64,000 bases of DNA from Sapria himalayana (taxonomy: Eukaryota; Streptophyta; Magnoliopsida; Malpighiales; Rafflesiaceae). The notes below the pieces were generated by a model. That model was not told the DNA's origin. It did no database searches and saw only the letters and a program-made list of their open reading frames with translations. The stretch covers positions 22,652 through 86,651 of the forward strand of contig JAREIK010003114.1 in the NCBI GenBank assembly GCA_029783825.1, in the 5' to 3' direction. The position numbers were made by a program, and so were the translations under genes. Of this stretch, positions 27,521 through 41,700 are shown in pieces (the first letter of the stretch is position 1; each line of letters starts with the position of its first letter).

Positions 27521-27538
27521 TAGGGGTGCTCATGGGAC
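27521..27538 (+). repeat. Terminal inverted repeat, hAT copy A, 3' side of the transposase
   Basis: TAGGGGTGCTCATGGGAC matches the ends of copy B at all but two positions or better, and is followed by further GGGACGG-type subterminal words. Confidence 0.88.
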
Positions 27539-27660
27539 GGGATGGAATGGGGATTACAAATCTTCAGTCCCTTCCCACAGTTCGGTGATTTTTTTTGAAG
27601 ATACAGATTCGTCCCATAGGTTGAAAATATAAGGATGGGACAGGACGGAGATCGGGGATT

Positions 27661-27978
27661 TTGGGTAGGATAAAATGGTTCCGGGACGGAACGAAGTTCG
27701 GAGATTTTTTTCTATTTATTTTCTTCAAACCGGTCAAGTTAGTTCATGTCGAAACCTTTTGTTGTACCATTTATCATTCCTTAGTTATGTATCTTTCAAC
27801 CTCAAATTGGGCCAATTTTGTTTTGTCAAATAGACTGAATACCGCAAACGAGTTCCATTACCTTGTTAAAAGCTTTGATGTGCAGAAAAGGATAGAAATT
27901 TTAAATAGAACGTGCCCGAGTTGTGTACTTAATTTGGTTCTTTGTTTTTTCACAAGTTGGCTTTGTTCAGACGAGTGA
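27661..27978 (+). other. Open frame of 105 codons antisense to hAT copy A, coding status doubtful
   Basis: An uninterrupted frame lies near the transposase 3' end of the element, on the strand opposite the transposase. A frame homologous from its KWFRD stretch to the final CFFTSWLC stretch occurs in copy B (47114-47440, minus). About 82 of 101 aligned residues are identical and there is no frameshift. The transposase itself is only about 78% identical between copies in a comparable stretch, so the antisense frame is not clearly better conserved. I recognise no family. It may be chance openness in 3' untranslated sequence, or a small accessory protein of the element. Confidence 0.25.
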
Positions 27979-28485
27979 AAGTTAACCATAATAGTAATAC
28001 TATATTTTTTAACAATTACTTAAAATATTATGGAATAGATAAAGATGACAACAAACATTGGTAGCATCAATTACTACTTATGTAATTGCTAAAATTAGGT
28101 AGCTTAATATAAAAAAAATACAACTAATAACAACCATAATAATGATCATTTCAAAGGTACGTCCCGAAACAATAATGAAAATCCAAACCCAATTAATTAT
28201 CTCTTCTACAACTCCTCCCTTTTCTTCCTCCACTGTAGAAGGACAACCAAAGATGAAAATATGTTAATCATGTATACATAAATTTCTAAGATGAAAGAGT
28301 AATAAAAAAACAAAATATTACCTTATAAAATTTAATACACCCATTCCAAATTTAGTTGGCCAAATATAGTTGGAAGAATATTTGGATCCTGAGACTCCCG
28401 TGAAAATTGTAATTGAACCATATTTTTATTAAATTGAATGAATAAAATAAGTAAAAGTAAAATTAAAATTTACAAGATTTGTATA

Positions 28486-30612
28486 CTAACCAGATTCGTT
28501 ATCATCAAGGTCTTGAACTAATTCTTCCATTTCAAAAGGTTTGTTTGAGCTTTTCAACCAATCTTGTAGACATATGAGAACTTCAGCTATAATAGGTGTT
28601 AAAATAACTCCTAAATTTATCTCAAGTTCTCCCTTCAGTGCTAAATGTAGATTTGTAGGCCACATTAGATGCTTGGATAGCAAATACATCCCTTGCTACA
28701 TTTTCCAAAGAAGGATACCTAAACTCATTTACCTTCCACTAGTTTAGAAGATCAAAATCAATTCTATTTTTTTCAAGATTGTCTTCCAAGTACCTATCCA
28801 ACTATTCCAAAGCTGCAACTTCTTGTTCTTTCTCCAATTCAACAAAAAAAATCATCAACCTAAGTATCACTACCATTAAAGAAATCATCATTTTTCTTCA
28901 ACACAATTGAAGAGAAATCATCTTCTTTTGATTCATCTTCATTTAAATCTTTATAATCATCCATCATCTCATTTAAAGCATTTATAACCTTTTTTTCACC
29001 AAATTTTTAGCCAATTCCTCTCCGTAATGCTAAGTGTACTTCTTTCAGCTTATATCTAGGATCCAACACTACTGCTACAAAAAGCATAATAGTTGTTGAC
29101 TAAAGAGAACCCCAATATTTGTTGAATTTATGCCTCATTTTCATACCCATTTCACACACCATTGTATCTCTAATATTTTTACAAAGCTCAAATTTTTTTT
29201 CAAAATTCGAATAATCTCAGGAAAATAAACATGAGAGGTAAAAAATTATGAGCCAAAAAATTTACAAGTTACCACATAAAAAGTTTTCAAGAAACGAGCC
29301 AAAATTTTTGCGTTTGTTCAATCTCTCTCAGTTGGAATGTTTGTACCAAACTCCTTCAAAAACCTTTTGTCTTTGTCCTCCAACTTATCAAATTCTTTTT
29401 GATATTTTATATCAGTTTGTATCATCAAATAAGTTTAATTCCATCTTGTAGGATAATCTAATTGCAATGAAGATCAATATGTCAAGTTTGCTTCTTCAAC
29501 ACTTAACTTAAACATATCTAATCTTTTAGGACTGCTTCTCGCATATTTTACCACACCTCTAATTTTCTAAATAGCACCCTCAACTACTGCAATGCCATCT
29601 CTGACAATTAAGTTTAGGATATGAGCACCACATCTCATATGAAAATGATAGCCTCTCAAAGGTACAACACTTTTCTTCACAAAACTTTTTTCAATTGTTC
29701 AACTGTAACATCATTATTTGATGCATTGTCAACAGTAATGAACATCAACTTTCTCAAACCCCATTCATTCATGCAAAACTCAATAGCATTTCTAATATTA
29801 ACTCCATAATGTCTTTTAATTATGCAAAAGTTCAAAATCCTTTTATGCATATTCCATTGAGAATCAATGAAATGAACAGTCAATCAGATATACGACAAAT
29901 TTTGAATGCTAGTCCAAGTATCGGTAGTAAATGAAACTCTACAACAATGAGATGATACGCTATCAAATAATTTCTTCTTTTTTTCTTCACAAACAAAGAA
30001 AAACAACCCCTCAGTTAGAGTGCCGAGATGGAATTTTAAATTGAGGCACACTAACTTTACAAAACTCCTTAAACTCATCCTTCTCAACAAAACAAAAAAG
30101 GCAATTCATCTTTTATGATCATTTTCACAAAAGACTCCCGAACTAGTTGTTGATCAAATTGCCAACAAGTTAATTTGTTATCCTGTGAACTAGAACCTTT
30201 AGTGAAACTCAACAAAGATTGTGACTTGTCTTTACCTTTGTGAGCTTCTATTAATTCATTTTTGTGTGAAAATTTCATACAAGTCTTTCTAAAGTATTTT
30301 TATAAACCCAAGTACCTTGATCACTTTTTTCCAAGCATTCTTTCCTGCACCATATACAAGATGCCCTGCCAGTTTCATTTCTCTCTGAATCAACTAATAT
30401 CTCATAAGTTTCCCAAACACCAGACTTATACTTTTTATGAGCTTGAGTTTAAGATGTACCTTGACTTTCTTTTACAATTGGAATTGAAGAACCTGCTATA
30501 ATATAGGAGGGTTCGTGAAAAAATGATGATTGGATTGACCAGTACTTTGATCATTTGATATGTGATCATCTTCAATTTATTGTATTTTTTGTTTACCACT
30601 GGATTGTGCCAT
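28486..30612 (-). pseudogene. hAT transposase pseudogene (BED finger / RICESLEEPER-type), copy A
   Basis: The family product is a nuclear transposase that binds the element ends through an N-terminal BED zinc finger, cuts with an RNase-H-like DDE core, and dimerises through a C-terminal hAT domain. Here the probable start is ATG at 30612 (MAQSSGKQK), directly after a TGCAG acceptor-like sequence; TAA stops the frame at codon 12. Recognisable pieces in order are WQFDQQLVRESFVKMIIKD and DELPF (about 30.1 kb, followed by a 1-nt insertion), the first catalytic-Asp motif TTDTWTSIQN, then a TGA (about 29.88 kb). Next come FCMNEWGLRKLMFITVDNAS with the second Asp motif, a frame loss after VEQLKK, CCAHILN-region remnants, a TGA where a Trp is expected, and finally VEVLICLQDWLKSSNKPFE with VQDLDDNESG. 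It cannot make a protein. Confidence 0.9.
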
Positions 30613-31187
30613 CTGCATTATCATTAATTAATATGATATGTTAAGCATAAATACATATAAATATTTCAAACAAGCAAGCTCTAGAAAACTAACTGTAACA
30701 CATTCAGCCCACTCATTCAGCCCAACCACAACACCAAAACCAATACTCAACAAAACTGAATGAAACACATAATAATAATAATAATTAATCACTCAATTCT
30801 CATCAGAAAAACAAACCAAAAGTTTGGTGGCATCTGAGACATGGTGGAGGCAACCGGAAGTGTGACGGACAAGGCATGGACCTAACTGAACACGGCTGGA
30901 ATGGCATGAGGCAACCTAGAACTCGTTGGAACAGTAATAGGTGCGTCAGAATTGGATGGGTAGTAGCGGAATTGGTGCCATCTTCATGTTATATATATAT
31001 ATAAATATATTCCTGGTTCTAGTATCGGTTTTTTAGGATGGGACGGTTCTCGGGATGGATATTCATTAAGATCCGGAACCATCCCAAAAAAAATACGTGA
31101 TAGAACGAGACGGGAAAAGTCAAAGTCAACGGATTTTGTTAGTCGTGATTCTTTCAGGACAAGTCTTTGGGTCGGGTCGTGAATCTC

Positions 31188-31208
31188 CGAGTCCCGTTAG
31201 GGGCCCTA
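31188..31208 (-). repeat. Terminal inverted repeat, hAT copy A, 5' side of the transposase
   Basis: Read inward this is TAGGGCCCCTAACGGGACTC. Copy B has TAGGGCTGCTCATGGGACTC here, so four or five bases of the inner repeat have changed in copy A. The terminal TAGGG and the GGGACTC are kept. Confidence 0.8.
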
Positions 31209-34200
31209 CTAAATGCATATAAAGTTAAATCAGTAAACTCCTAAACCCAGTAATGCCTAAATACATAAACCATTAAACTACTAAATACTACTTAATAATT
31301 AATAAATCTAATTTTTATTGCTATTTATTATATTTTTAAATATTCATTTTAATTATTTATTAGTGTATTTATTTAGAAATATTTATTACAAAATAAATTA
31401 TGAGTGGGACAAATATAATTTAAATAATATATTATTTATCTAATAAAAATATACGCTTATAAAAGAACTATAAATTTTAAAATTAAAAATTATTATCAAG
31501 TAATATAAGATACTTTAATTTTGAATCAATTTGGGTTTTGTAAATATTTTTTAATTTATATCTATCTTAAATATTAATAGTTTATAAATTTAATTTTTGA
31601 TCATTATTATAATATCTATCAAAAAATTTATATGATATATAATTATTAATATTATTATACCAAAATATTGTATTAAAATTTCAAAAAATTTTAAATTTTA
31701 TTATATTTTAAAATGTTATAACCTTTGAAAATGATAAAAAATTATACAAATTTTTTTGTTATTTTATTTTTTTAAATAAAACCTATAAACAACTAAAAGC
31801 CTAAAAACATAAATCGCTAAACTCCTAACGACAAAACCTCTAAATACTTACACCATTAAACAGGTGTACATTAATAAAAAATCATAAATCTCAATTTAAG
31901 TTTTATTAAGTATAATTTTAAATTTATTTTTAATTTTTTATAAGTTTATTTTTATATAAATATTAATTACAAAATAAATTATTAGTGAGACCGATCTAAT
32001 TTAAATAATTTATTTTTCATCAAAAAAAAATATATATCCTTATAAAAAGAGACAAAATTTTAAAAACAAAAATTTATAAATTTGTAATATATTTTATTTT
32101 TATTTTGAATCATTTTAGATTTTGCAATTATATATTAATTTATATCATTCTTATTAATAATAGTTTATTAATTTTTTATTGATCATTATTATAATATATA
32201 TTAATAAAATTATTTATATTGAGTTTACATTATATATAATTATTAAGATTATTATTACTGAATATTATATTCACATTTAAAAAAAATTTAAAATTATTAT
32301 ATTTTCAAAGGTTATAACATTCAAAAATTAAAAAAAATCAAAAAGTTAAATTTTTTATATTTTCATTCTATAAATAAAAACTATAAATCACATAAGACCT
32401 AAACACTTAAATCACTAAACCCAAAAATGCCTAAATAGTTAAACCATTAAACAAATATATCCTGAATAATAAATAATAATCTCAATTTTTTTTGTATTCA
32501 TTATAATTTAAATAATTTACTTTTAATAACAAAAAATATAAACGTATAAAAAGAAGCAAAACATCAAAGAAAGTATTATTTTGTAATATAATTTACTTTG
32601 ATTTTGAATAAATTTACGTTTTGCAAATATATTTAAAATAATATCTATCTTATTAATAATAGTTTATTAATTTATTTTATCATCATTAATATAATATATT
32701 TCAATATAATTGTTTATATTTAATTTCCATGATATATAATTATTAAGATTATCATAACTAAATATAGTATTCACATTTAAAAAAAATTTAAAAATTGTTA
32801 TATTTTATAAGTTTATAACCTTCGAAAATGTTAAAAAATAACAAAAATAAATTTTTTGTTATATCATTGTTTAAATAAAACTTATAAACCATTAAATCTC
32901 TAAATACATAAATATCTAAACTCTTAAACCCCAAACCCACTATATACATAAACCTTTAAACTCATAAACCTTAAATATAATTTAAATAATTTATAGAAAT
33001 ATTAATTAAAAAATAAATAATGAGTGATACAAATATAATTTAAATAATATATTTTTCATCAAAAAAACATATAAGGTTATGAAATGATTCAAAAACTAAA
33101 AAAAAATTATTATTTAGTAATAAATTTTACTTTCATTTTGAATAATTTTAAGTTTTTTAATTAAATTTTAATTTATATCTATCATATTAATAATAGTTTA
33201 TTAATTTATTTTTTGATAATTGATATAATATCTATCAATAAAATTGCTTATATTTAGTTTATATTATATATAGTTATAATATTTATTATTACTAAATATT
33301 GTATTAAAATTTTTAATAAAATTTAAAATTATTATATTTTCAAATGTTATAACCTTTGATAATTTGAAAAAATATCAAAAATAAATTTTTTGTTATTTCA
33401 TTGTTTGAATAAAACCTATGAACCATTAAATGCCTAAATACTCAAATCAATAACTTCTAAATCTCGAAAACCCTAAATAGATAAATTTTTTAAACATGTA
33501 TATCTTAAATAATAAATAATAAATATCTTTTTTATTTTTTTCATTATAATTTTAAATATTCATTTTAATTATATATTTATTTATTTTTATATAAAAATTA
33601 ATTAAAAAATAAATTATAAGTTATACAAATATAATTTATATAAATTATTTTTCAACAAAAAAATATAGATAATCTTAATAAAAGAAAAAAAATTAAAAAC
33701 AAAAAAATATTATATAGTAATATATTTTGTTTTGTTTCTGAATCATTTTAGGTTTTATAATTACATTTTAATTGATATCTAACTTATTAATAATAGATTA
33801 TTAATATATTTTTTGATCATTATTAGAATATTTATCAATAAAAATGTTTATTTTGAATTTATATGATATATAAATTTAATAATTATTATAACTAAATATT
33901 GTAATCACTTTTGAAAAAAGTTTTAAAATTATTATATTTTCAAAGGTTTAACCTTTGAAAATATCAAAGAATAATAAAAATAAATTTTTTGATATTTTAT
34001 TTTTTAAATAAAAAATATAAACTTCTAAATGAATATATAGTTAAATCAATAAAATCCTAAATACATAAACCATTAAACTGCTATATACTACTTAATATTT
34101 AATAAATCTAATTTTTATTTTATTTATTATATTTTTAAATATTGATTTTAATATTTATTAGTTTATTTTTATAAAATATTTATTCCAAAATAAATTATGA

Positions 34201-36382
34201 GTGCGACTAATATAATTTAATTTATTTATTTTTAATCAAAAAAAATATACATGCTTATAAAAGAAGTAAAAATTTAAAAATTAAAAAGTATTTTTCAGTA
34301 ATATATTTTAGTTTAATCTTGAATCGATTTGGGTACTGTAAATATTTTGTAATTAATATCAATCTTATTATTAATAGTTTATTAATTTAATTTTTGATCA
34401 TTATTATATTATCTATCATTAAATTGTTTATATTGAATTTATATGATATATAATTATTAATATTAAAATAACTAAATATTGTATTCACATTTCAAAAAAT
34501 TTTAAATATTATTATATTTTCAAAGGTTATAACCTATAAAATTAGAAAAAATTACATATTTATTTTTGTTATTTTATTGTTTAAATAAAACCTATAAGCC
34601 ACTAAATGCCTTAAAACATAAATTGCTAAACTCCTAAAAGAGAAAACCTGTAAATACATAAACCATTAAACAGGTGTACATTAATAAAAAATCATAAATC
34701 TCAATTTAATTTTTATTAAGTATAATTTTAAATTTTTATTTTAATTATTTATTAGTTTATTTTTATAGAAATATTAATTACAAAATAAATAATTAGTAAG
34801 ACAGATCTAATTGAAATAATTTATTTTCATCAAAAAAATTTATATCCTTATAAAAAGAGGCATAATTTTAAAAACAAAAATTTATTATTTAGTAATATAT
34901 ATTATTTTTATTTTGAATCATTTTAGATTTTGCTATTATATTTTAATTTATATGATTATTATTAATAATAGTTTTTAATTTTTTATTGATCATTATTATA
35001 AGTTGTATTAATAAAATTATTTATATTGAGTTTACATTATATATAATTATTAAGATTATTATAACTAAATATTATATTCACATTTCAAAAAAATTAAAAA
35101 TTATTATTTTTTCAAAGGTTATAACCATTAAAAATTAAAAAAATATCAAAAAATTAAATTTTTTATTTTTTCATTCTTTAAATAAAAACTATAAATCACT
35201 AAAGGTCTAAACACTTAAATCACTAAACCCCAAAACACCTAAATACTTAAACCATTAAACTAGTATATCATGAATAATAAATAAAATTTTCTATTTTATT
35301 TGTATTCATTATAATTTTAAATATTCATTTTAATTATTTATTAGTTTATTTTTATAGAATTATAAATTAAAAATAAATTATGAGGAAGACTATATATAAT
35401 TTAAATAATTTCCTTTTAATAACAAAAAATATAAACTAATAAAAAGAAACAAAACATTAAAGAAAGTATTATTTTGTAATATATTATACTTTAATTTTGA
35501 ATAAATTTATGTTTTGCAAATATATATTATAAAATATCTATCTTTTTAATAATAGTTTATTAATTTATTTTTTGATCATTTAATATAATATATTTCAATA
35601 TAATTGTTTATATTGAATTTAGATGATATAAAATTATTAAGATTATCATAACTAAATATAGTATTCACATATAAAAAAAATTTAAAAATTGTTATTTTTT
35701 CTAAGTTTATAATCTTCAAAAATTAGAAAAAATAACAAAAATAATTTTATTGTTATATCATTGTTTAAATAAAACATATAAACCATTAAATGCCTAAATA
35801 CATAAATATCTAAACTCCTAAACCCTGAAGCCCCTAAATACTTAAACCTTTAAACTCGTAAACCATAAATATCTAAATTCATTTTAAGTATTTATTAGTT
35901 TATTTTTATAGAAATATTAATTGCAAAATAAAATTTTGAATGAGACAAATATAATTTAAATAATTTATCTTCGTCAAAAAAATTTATAAGATTATAAAAA
36001 GAATCAAAAATTTTAAAATAAAAAATTATTATTTAGTAAAATATATTACTTTGATTTTGAATCGTTTTAGTTTTTGCAAATATATTTTAATTAATCTCTA
36101 TCTTATTAATAATAGTTTATTAATCAATCTTATGATTAGTATTATAATATCGATCAATAAAATTATTTATATTAAATTTAGATTATATTTAATTTTTATG
36201 ATTATTATAATTAAATATTGTATTAACATTTGAAAAAAAATTAAAAATTATAATGTTTTCTATGGTTATAACCTTGAAAATGACAAAAAATAATAAAAGT
36301 AATTTTTTTTGTTATTTAATTATTTAAATAAAACCTATAAACCACAAAATACCTAAATAATTAAAATACTAAACTTCTAAAC
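31209..36382 (-). repeat. AT-rich satellite array, block 4 (inverted)
   Basis: The array continues from hAT copy A to element X copy 2 in minus orientation. The first monomer ('AAATGCATATAAAGTTAAATC', with 'TGCTATTTATTATATTTTTAA') is the near-exact reverse complement of the sequence preceding hAT copy B at 43.74-43.87 kb. The last monomer (about 35.88-36.38 kb) is the reverse complement of 10.45-10.94 kb beside X copy 1. Dyads are near 31715, 32309, 32817, 33350, 33947, 34530, 35119 and 36267. No gene is seen; the frame at 36051-36233 is the recurrent satellite frame. Confidence 0.92.
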
Positions 36383-38798
36383 TGTGATACTGTTGCACCA
36401 CACACACATAGCGACGGACCACAGTACACACGTGCACATATTCTTGTCCATTTTGGTGTAGCATTTAGAGGGGCCAGCAAGTCCTGGAAGCAGCCATGAG
36501 TATTGGCCACTAGGTTGTAGAGGGCCCCACTAGCAAGCCGATATGATAACATTCAAAAAACCGACGAGACCAAGTAAAGTGGTGGGGAGTAAACCCAGGA
36601 GAAGCTAGGAGTGTGTCCCACTAGACTTATCACGCAGAATAGAGGGCCACCCAACCATCGCCCAACAAGAGTAGCAGGTAATCCAGATTAATTAGAGAGC
36701 TGGCAAAATCTGAAGCATCACCAAGCAGGGCCAGTAAGCAATGGAGTCTAGACCAGCCACATGGGAGGTAAAGATTCAAACTTGTAGTTAATGTTTGTAG
36801 TCTTATTTGTATTTTGGACTTTGTATGCACCATGTACTTGTAGAGACGGATCATGACATACTCACGCACACAATCTTGTCTGTTCTCTATGTAGCATGTG
36901 ATGCTACACTTCCGGGAGCAGAAGACCGATCTTTATAGCATTTTGTAATTTTACTTGTATTCTAGCTTGGTTGTATGCATAGATAATTAGACTATGAGAT
37001 GGACCTCATCATACATGCACACCGATGCATGCATATTTTTTGATATTTTGTCGGTGCAACATACAGCCACTTCTTGGAGCTCCAGGAGTAATCATTCTAA
37101 CCCAAGAGAAACTATTTTTAAAATCATTGGAGCAAAAGAATGTGGAATTCAGAGGTGAGAATGAATTGACAAAGTGCCGTAGATATGGACTTGTGGATTT
37201 ATGTGTATTCAGTTTTACATGTATTCCATTGCATAGTAATGACATAGGCAAATGCTTGATGCTGCATGTCACAAACATGCACAATCTTATATTTGCATAG
37301 TTTTAATATGGTGCACATTCAGGTTCCAGCAAAAGGCTTGGACAAATCCGAATGAAAAAAATGCAGTGCGCATAATAACTCAATGCCAACTTTGAAGTCC
37401 GGGAATTCCAGGTGATTTTAGTTGTATTCGTACGCTTGGAATTATTAGGCTTTATGTTTTTTTGTCTATTTTATGCATAGAATCATTAAGGTGCATAGGA
37501 TTTGGTGGGTTGGCCTAAATTAGTCAGCATTTTAGTCTCTTGTAAGTCGTGTGCCTAAATGATAAATAAAGTGTGTATTTTCCAAAAAAAAACAAAAAAA
37601 ACCATAAACCCTAAACTTTAAATCCTAAACCTTAAACCATAAACTATAACCCTAACCCATAAACCCTAAATCATAAATCTCATGTTTTGCACTTTTATAA
37701 TCAAATGACTAAGTGTTAAATTTAAATTGAAATTCACAACTTTTAGGAATGTCACAGATTTATCTTTTTGTATATGTAACACAAAGTCATGACTCAAGGG
37801 GTGAGTTATGGATTCAGTCTCTTCCTTGCTTTAGATTATTCTAGCATTAGCAATGGTCATGATCGTATATTTTGTCTCTAGAACACAAAATCATATCGAT
37901 GAGAATATGCCATAACTTGTGTCTCTCTGTTGAACATATTGTTATGGCACTAAGAAAGATCATGAATACATATTTAATCACTATAATACTGGGTCATAGT
38001 ATTGGATATGACCATAGCATGTTCATTTTATCTTTATATTGAAAATTCATTGCACTAGGAATGATTGTTACTTTGGACATTCCTCAAGAGCAAAAGTCAT
38101 GACCCTAGAAATAGTTAAAGCTCGAGTACTACTCTTTATATCTTTCTATAGCTAAAATTCTTGGGATTGGAAATATCACTATGGCTTATTCCTTTGATTT
38201 GTGACCTGAAGTGTCAATATGAAAGACTAATATTTTGAGCAATGATTAAAACCTTTTATACATTTGAATATGATTCATTTACACCTTTTTGGGTATTGTG
38301 AGCTTGTATACATAACTCATTTAATATAAAAAGAAAGAAATGATACTTTTCATATCCATGAGGGTATAAAAAGGGGGCTAAGACATACCAATAAAATTAA
38401 TTTTTTGATTCTTGATTGAAATAGAGCCCATACTTCTTTCCCTGCTCAAACCGCCCTGGGAATAGTTTGTTCTAATAGGCTACAAGGTGGTTATTTTTTT
38501 TGAGGTGAACTATGTTTTAAAAAAATTGTATTGAGTGTTTGCGTGAGAGATATTTTAGAAGATATTACAATAATCAATATAAATAGCATCCTCAACAACT
38601 AGCTATTTCAACACATAGGGGTACAACTTTGATTTAGTCTGTTAGCATACATGAGTCAAATTACCTTTGATAGCCCAGTGATTCAACATCAAATATGATG
38701 AGACATAATAGAGATAAAGTAAATGCTCCTATTATTTTGGTTAGAGCTTTAGCAATCATTCTAGAGTTGAGAGTGGACAAAATAAATTATTTTAATTA
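36383..38798 (-). repeat. Element X, copy 2 (inverted)
   Basis: This is the reverse complement of 7959-10446, complete at both ends. Its ends 'ACTGTGATACTGTTGCACC' and 'TTGAGAGTGGACAAAATAAA' match copy 1 with scattered substitutions. Satellite sequence on both sides also matches copy 1 (for several hundred bases at the X 3' side and one long monomer at the X 5' side), so X was copied together with its surroundings. The telomere-like tract is best preserved here. The two opposed frames at 37009-37284 (-) and 37025-37300 (+) overlap almost fully, and neither resembles a known protein. Confidence 0.85.
37601..37680 (-). repeat. Plant-telomere-like CCCTAAA tract in element X copy 2
   Basis: Successive words include ATAAACCCTAAACTTT, AATCCTAAACC, TTAAACCATAAACTATAACCC, TAACCCATAAACCCTAAATC. 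This is the clearest interstitial telomere-like run in the window, with at least two exact AAACCCT/CCCTAAA units among one- and two-base variants. It is preceded by an A-rich run (CCAAAAAAAAAC). Confidence 0.75.
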
Positions 38799-41700
38799 TT
38801 CAGTATAATTTTAATTTTTATTTTACTTATTTATTAGTTTATTTTTATAGAAATAGTAATTACAAAATAAATTATTAGTGAGACAGATCTAATTTAAATT
38901 AAACCGGTATATCCTAAATAATAAAGAATAAATCTCATTTTTTTTCATTTTAATTTTAAATATTCAAATTTAATTATTTATTTGTTTATTTTTATATAAA
39001 TATATATTACAAAATAAATTATGATTTAAAAAATATAATTTATATAAATTATTTTTCATCAAAATAATATAGATAAACATTTTAAAAGAATAAAAAAATT
39101 TCAAAACAAAAAATTAATATATAGTAATATATTTTGCTTTGCTTCTAAATCATTTTAGGTTTTATAATTATATTATAATTGATATCTATCTTATTAATAA
39201 TAGATTATTAATTTATTATTTGATCATTATTAGAATATTTATCAATAAAATAGTATATATTGAATTTATATGATATATAAATATAATAATTATTATAACT
39301 AAATATTGAATTCACTTTTGAAAAAAATTTAATATTATTATATTTTCTAAAGGTTATAACATTTGAAAATATCAAAAATAAAAAAAACATTCTTGATATT
39401 TTTTTTAAATAACACCTATAAACCACTAAATGCATGCACAGTTAAATAAGTAAACTCCAAAACCCCATAATGCCTAAATACATAAACCATTAAACCGCTA
39501 TATACTACTTAATAATTAATAAATCAATATTTAATTCTATTTATAATAATTTTAAATATTCATTTTATGTAATTATTAGTTTATTTTTATAGAAATATTT
39601 ATTACAAAATAAATTATGAGTGCGACAAATATAATTTAAAAAATATATGTGCTTATAAAAGAAGTAAAAATTTAAAAATTAAAAATTATTATCTAGTAAT
39701 ATATTTTTCTTTAATTTTGAATCAATTTGGGTTTTGTAAATATTTTTTAATTAATATCTATCTTTTTATTAATAGTTTATTAATTTAATTTTTGTTCATT
39801 ATTATATTATCTATCAATAAAATTGTTTATATTGAATTTATACGATATATAATTATTAATATTATTATAACTAAATATTGTATTCACATTTCAAAAAATT
39901 TTAAATATTATTATATTTTCAAAGGTTATAACCTAGGAAAATGAGTAAAAATTATAGAAATTTTTTTTCATATTTTATTTTTTTAAATAAAACGTATAAA
40001 CCACTTAAAGCCTAAAAACATAAATCGCTAAAATGCTAAATGAAAAAACGTCTAAATACTTAATCCATTAAACTGGTATACAGTAATAATAAAGCATAAA
40101 TCTCATTTTAAATTTTATTCAGTATAATTTTAAATTTTTATTTTAAATATTTATCAGTTTATTTTTATAGAAATATTAATTACAAAATAAATTATTAATG
40201 AGAAATATCTAATTTAAATTAAACCGGTATCCCTAAATAATAAATAATAAATCTCATTTTTTTCATTATAATTTTAAATATTCATTTTAATTATTTATTT
40301 GTTTATTTTTATAAATATATTAATTACAGAATAAATTATGAGTTAGACAAATATAATTTATATAAATTATTTTTCATCAAAAAAAATATACAAAAACTTT
40401 TTAAAAGAAAAAAAATTCAAAATAAAAAATTAATATATATTAATATATTATGCTTTGCTTCTGAATCATTTTAGGTTTTGTAATTATATTTTAATTGATA
40501 TCTTTCTTATTAATAATAGATTATTAATTTATTTTTTTATCATTATTAGAATAATTATCAATAAAATTGTTTATATTGAATTTATATGATATATAAATAT
40601 ATTGATTATTATAACTAAAGATTATATTCACTTTAGAAAAAAATTTAAAATTTATTGTATTTTTAAAGGATATAACCTTTGAAAATATCAAAAAATAACA
40701 AAAATAAAGGTTTGGTAATTTTATTTTTTAAATAAAACATATAAACCACTAAATGCATATATAGGTAAATCAGTAAACTTATAAATACATAAACCATTAA
40801 ATTGCTATATACTACTTAATAATTAATAAATCTAATTTTTATTTTATTTATTATAATTTTAAATATTGATTTTAATTATTTATTAGTTTATTTTTATAAA
40901 ATATTTATTACAAAAAAAATTATGAGTGCAACAAATATAATTTAAATAATTTATTTTTAATCAAAAAAATATAAACGCTTATAAAAGAAGTAAAAATTTA
41001 AAAATTCAAAATTATTATACAGTAATATATTATAGTTTAATCTTGAATCGATTTGGTATTTGTAAATTTTTTTAATTAATATCTATCTTATTATTAATAG
41101 TTTATTAATTATATTTTTGATCATTATTATGTTATCTATCAATAAAATTGTTTATATTGAATTTATATTATATATAATTATTAATATTAAAATAACTAAA
41201 TATTGTATTCACATTTCAAAGAATTTTAAATATTATTATATTTTCGAATGTTATAACCTAAGAAAATGATAAAAAATTATAGAAATTTTTTTTTGTTATT
41301 TTATTTTATTAAATAAAACTTATAAACCACCAAAAGCCTAAAAACATAAATCGCTAAACTCCCAACGACAAAACCTCTAAATACTTAAATCATTAAACTG
41401 GTATACATTAATAATAAATCATAAATCTCGTTTTAATTTTTATTCAGTATAATTTTAAATTTTTATTTTAATTATTTATCAATTTATTTTATAGAAATAT
41501 TAATTACAAAATAAATTATTAGTGAGATAGATCTAATTTAAATTATACCGGTATCCCTAAATAATAAATAATAAATCTAATTTTGTTTCATTATAATTTT
41601 AAATATTCCTTTAAATTATTTATTTGTTTATTTATATATAAATATTAATTACAAAATAAATTGAGTTAGATAAATATAATTTATATAAATTATTTTTCAT

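Larger units (their letters stand above)
27521..31208 (-). mobile_element. hAT DNA transposon, copy A (complete ends, dead)
   Basis: This 3.69-kb insertion sits in the inverted satellite. Its ends are TAGGGGTGCTCATGGGAC on the left and, read inward from the right, TAGGGCCCCTAACGGGACTC, so the right repeat has mutated. It is flanked by CTCAATGC and CTAAATGC, an 8-bp target duplication with one mismatch, as expected for the hAT superfamily. Subterminal sequence is rich in GGGACGGGA/TCCCGTCCC words, as in many plant hATs. Inside, on the minus strand, lies a broken BED-finger/RNase-H-like transposase with its C-terminal dimerisation domain. The layout matches copy B along its whole length, and both copies share lesions. 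Transposition by its own protein is not possible. Confidence 0.93.

Noticed and set aside
28541..30501. Open frames on + inside hAT copy A (28541, 29248, 29621, 30262)
   Set aside because: They are complements of the minus-strand transposase pseudogene, whose motifs (TTDTWT, TVDNAS, LICLQDWL) are clear on the other strand.
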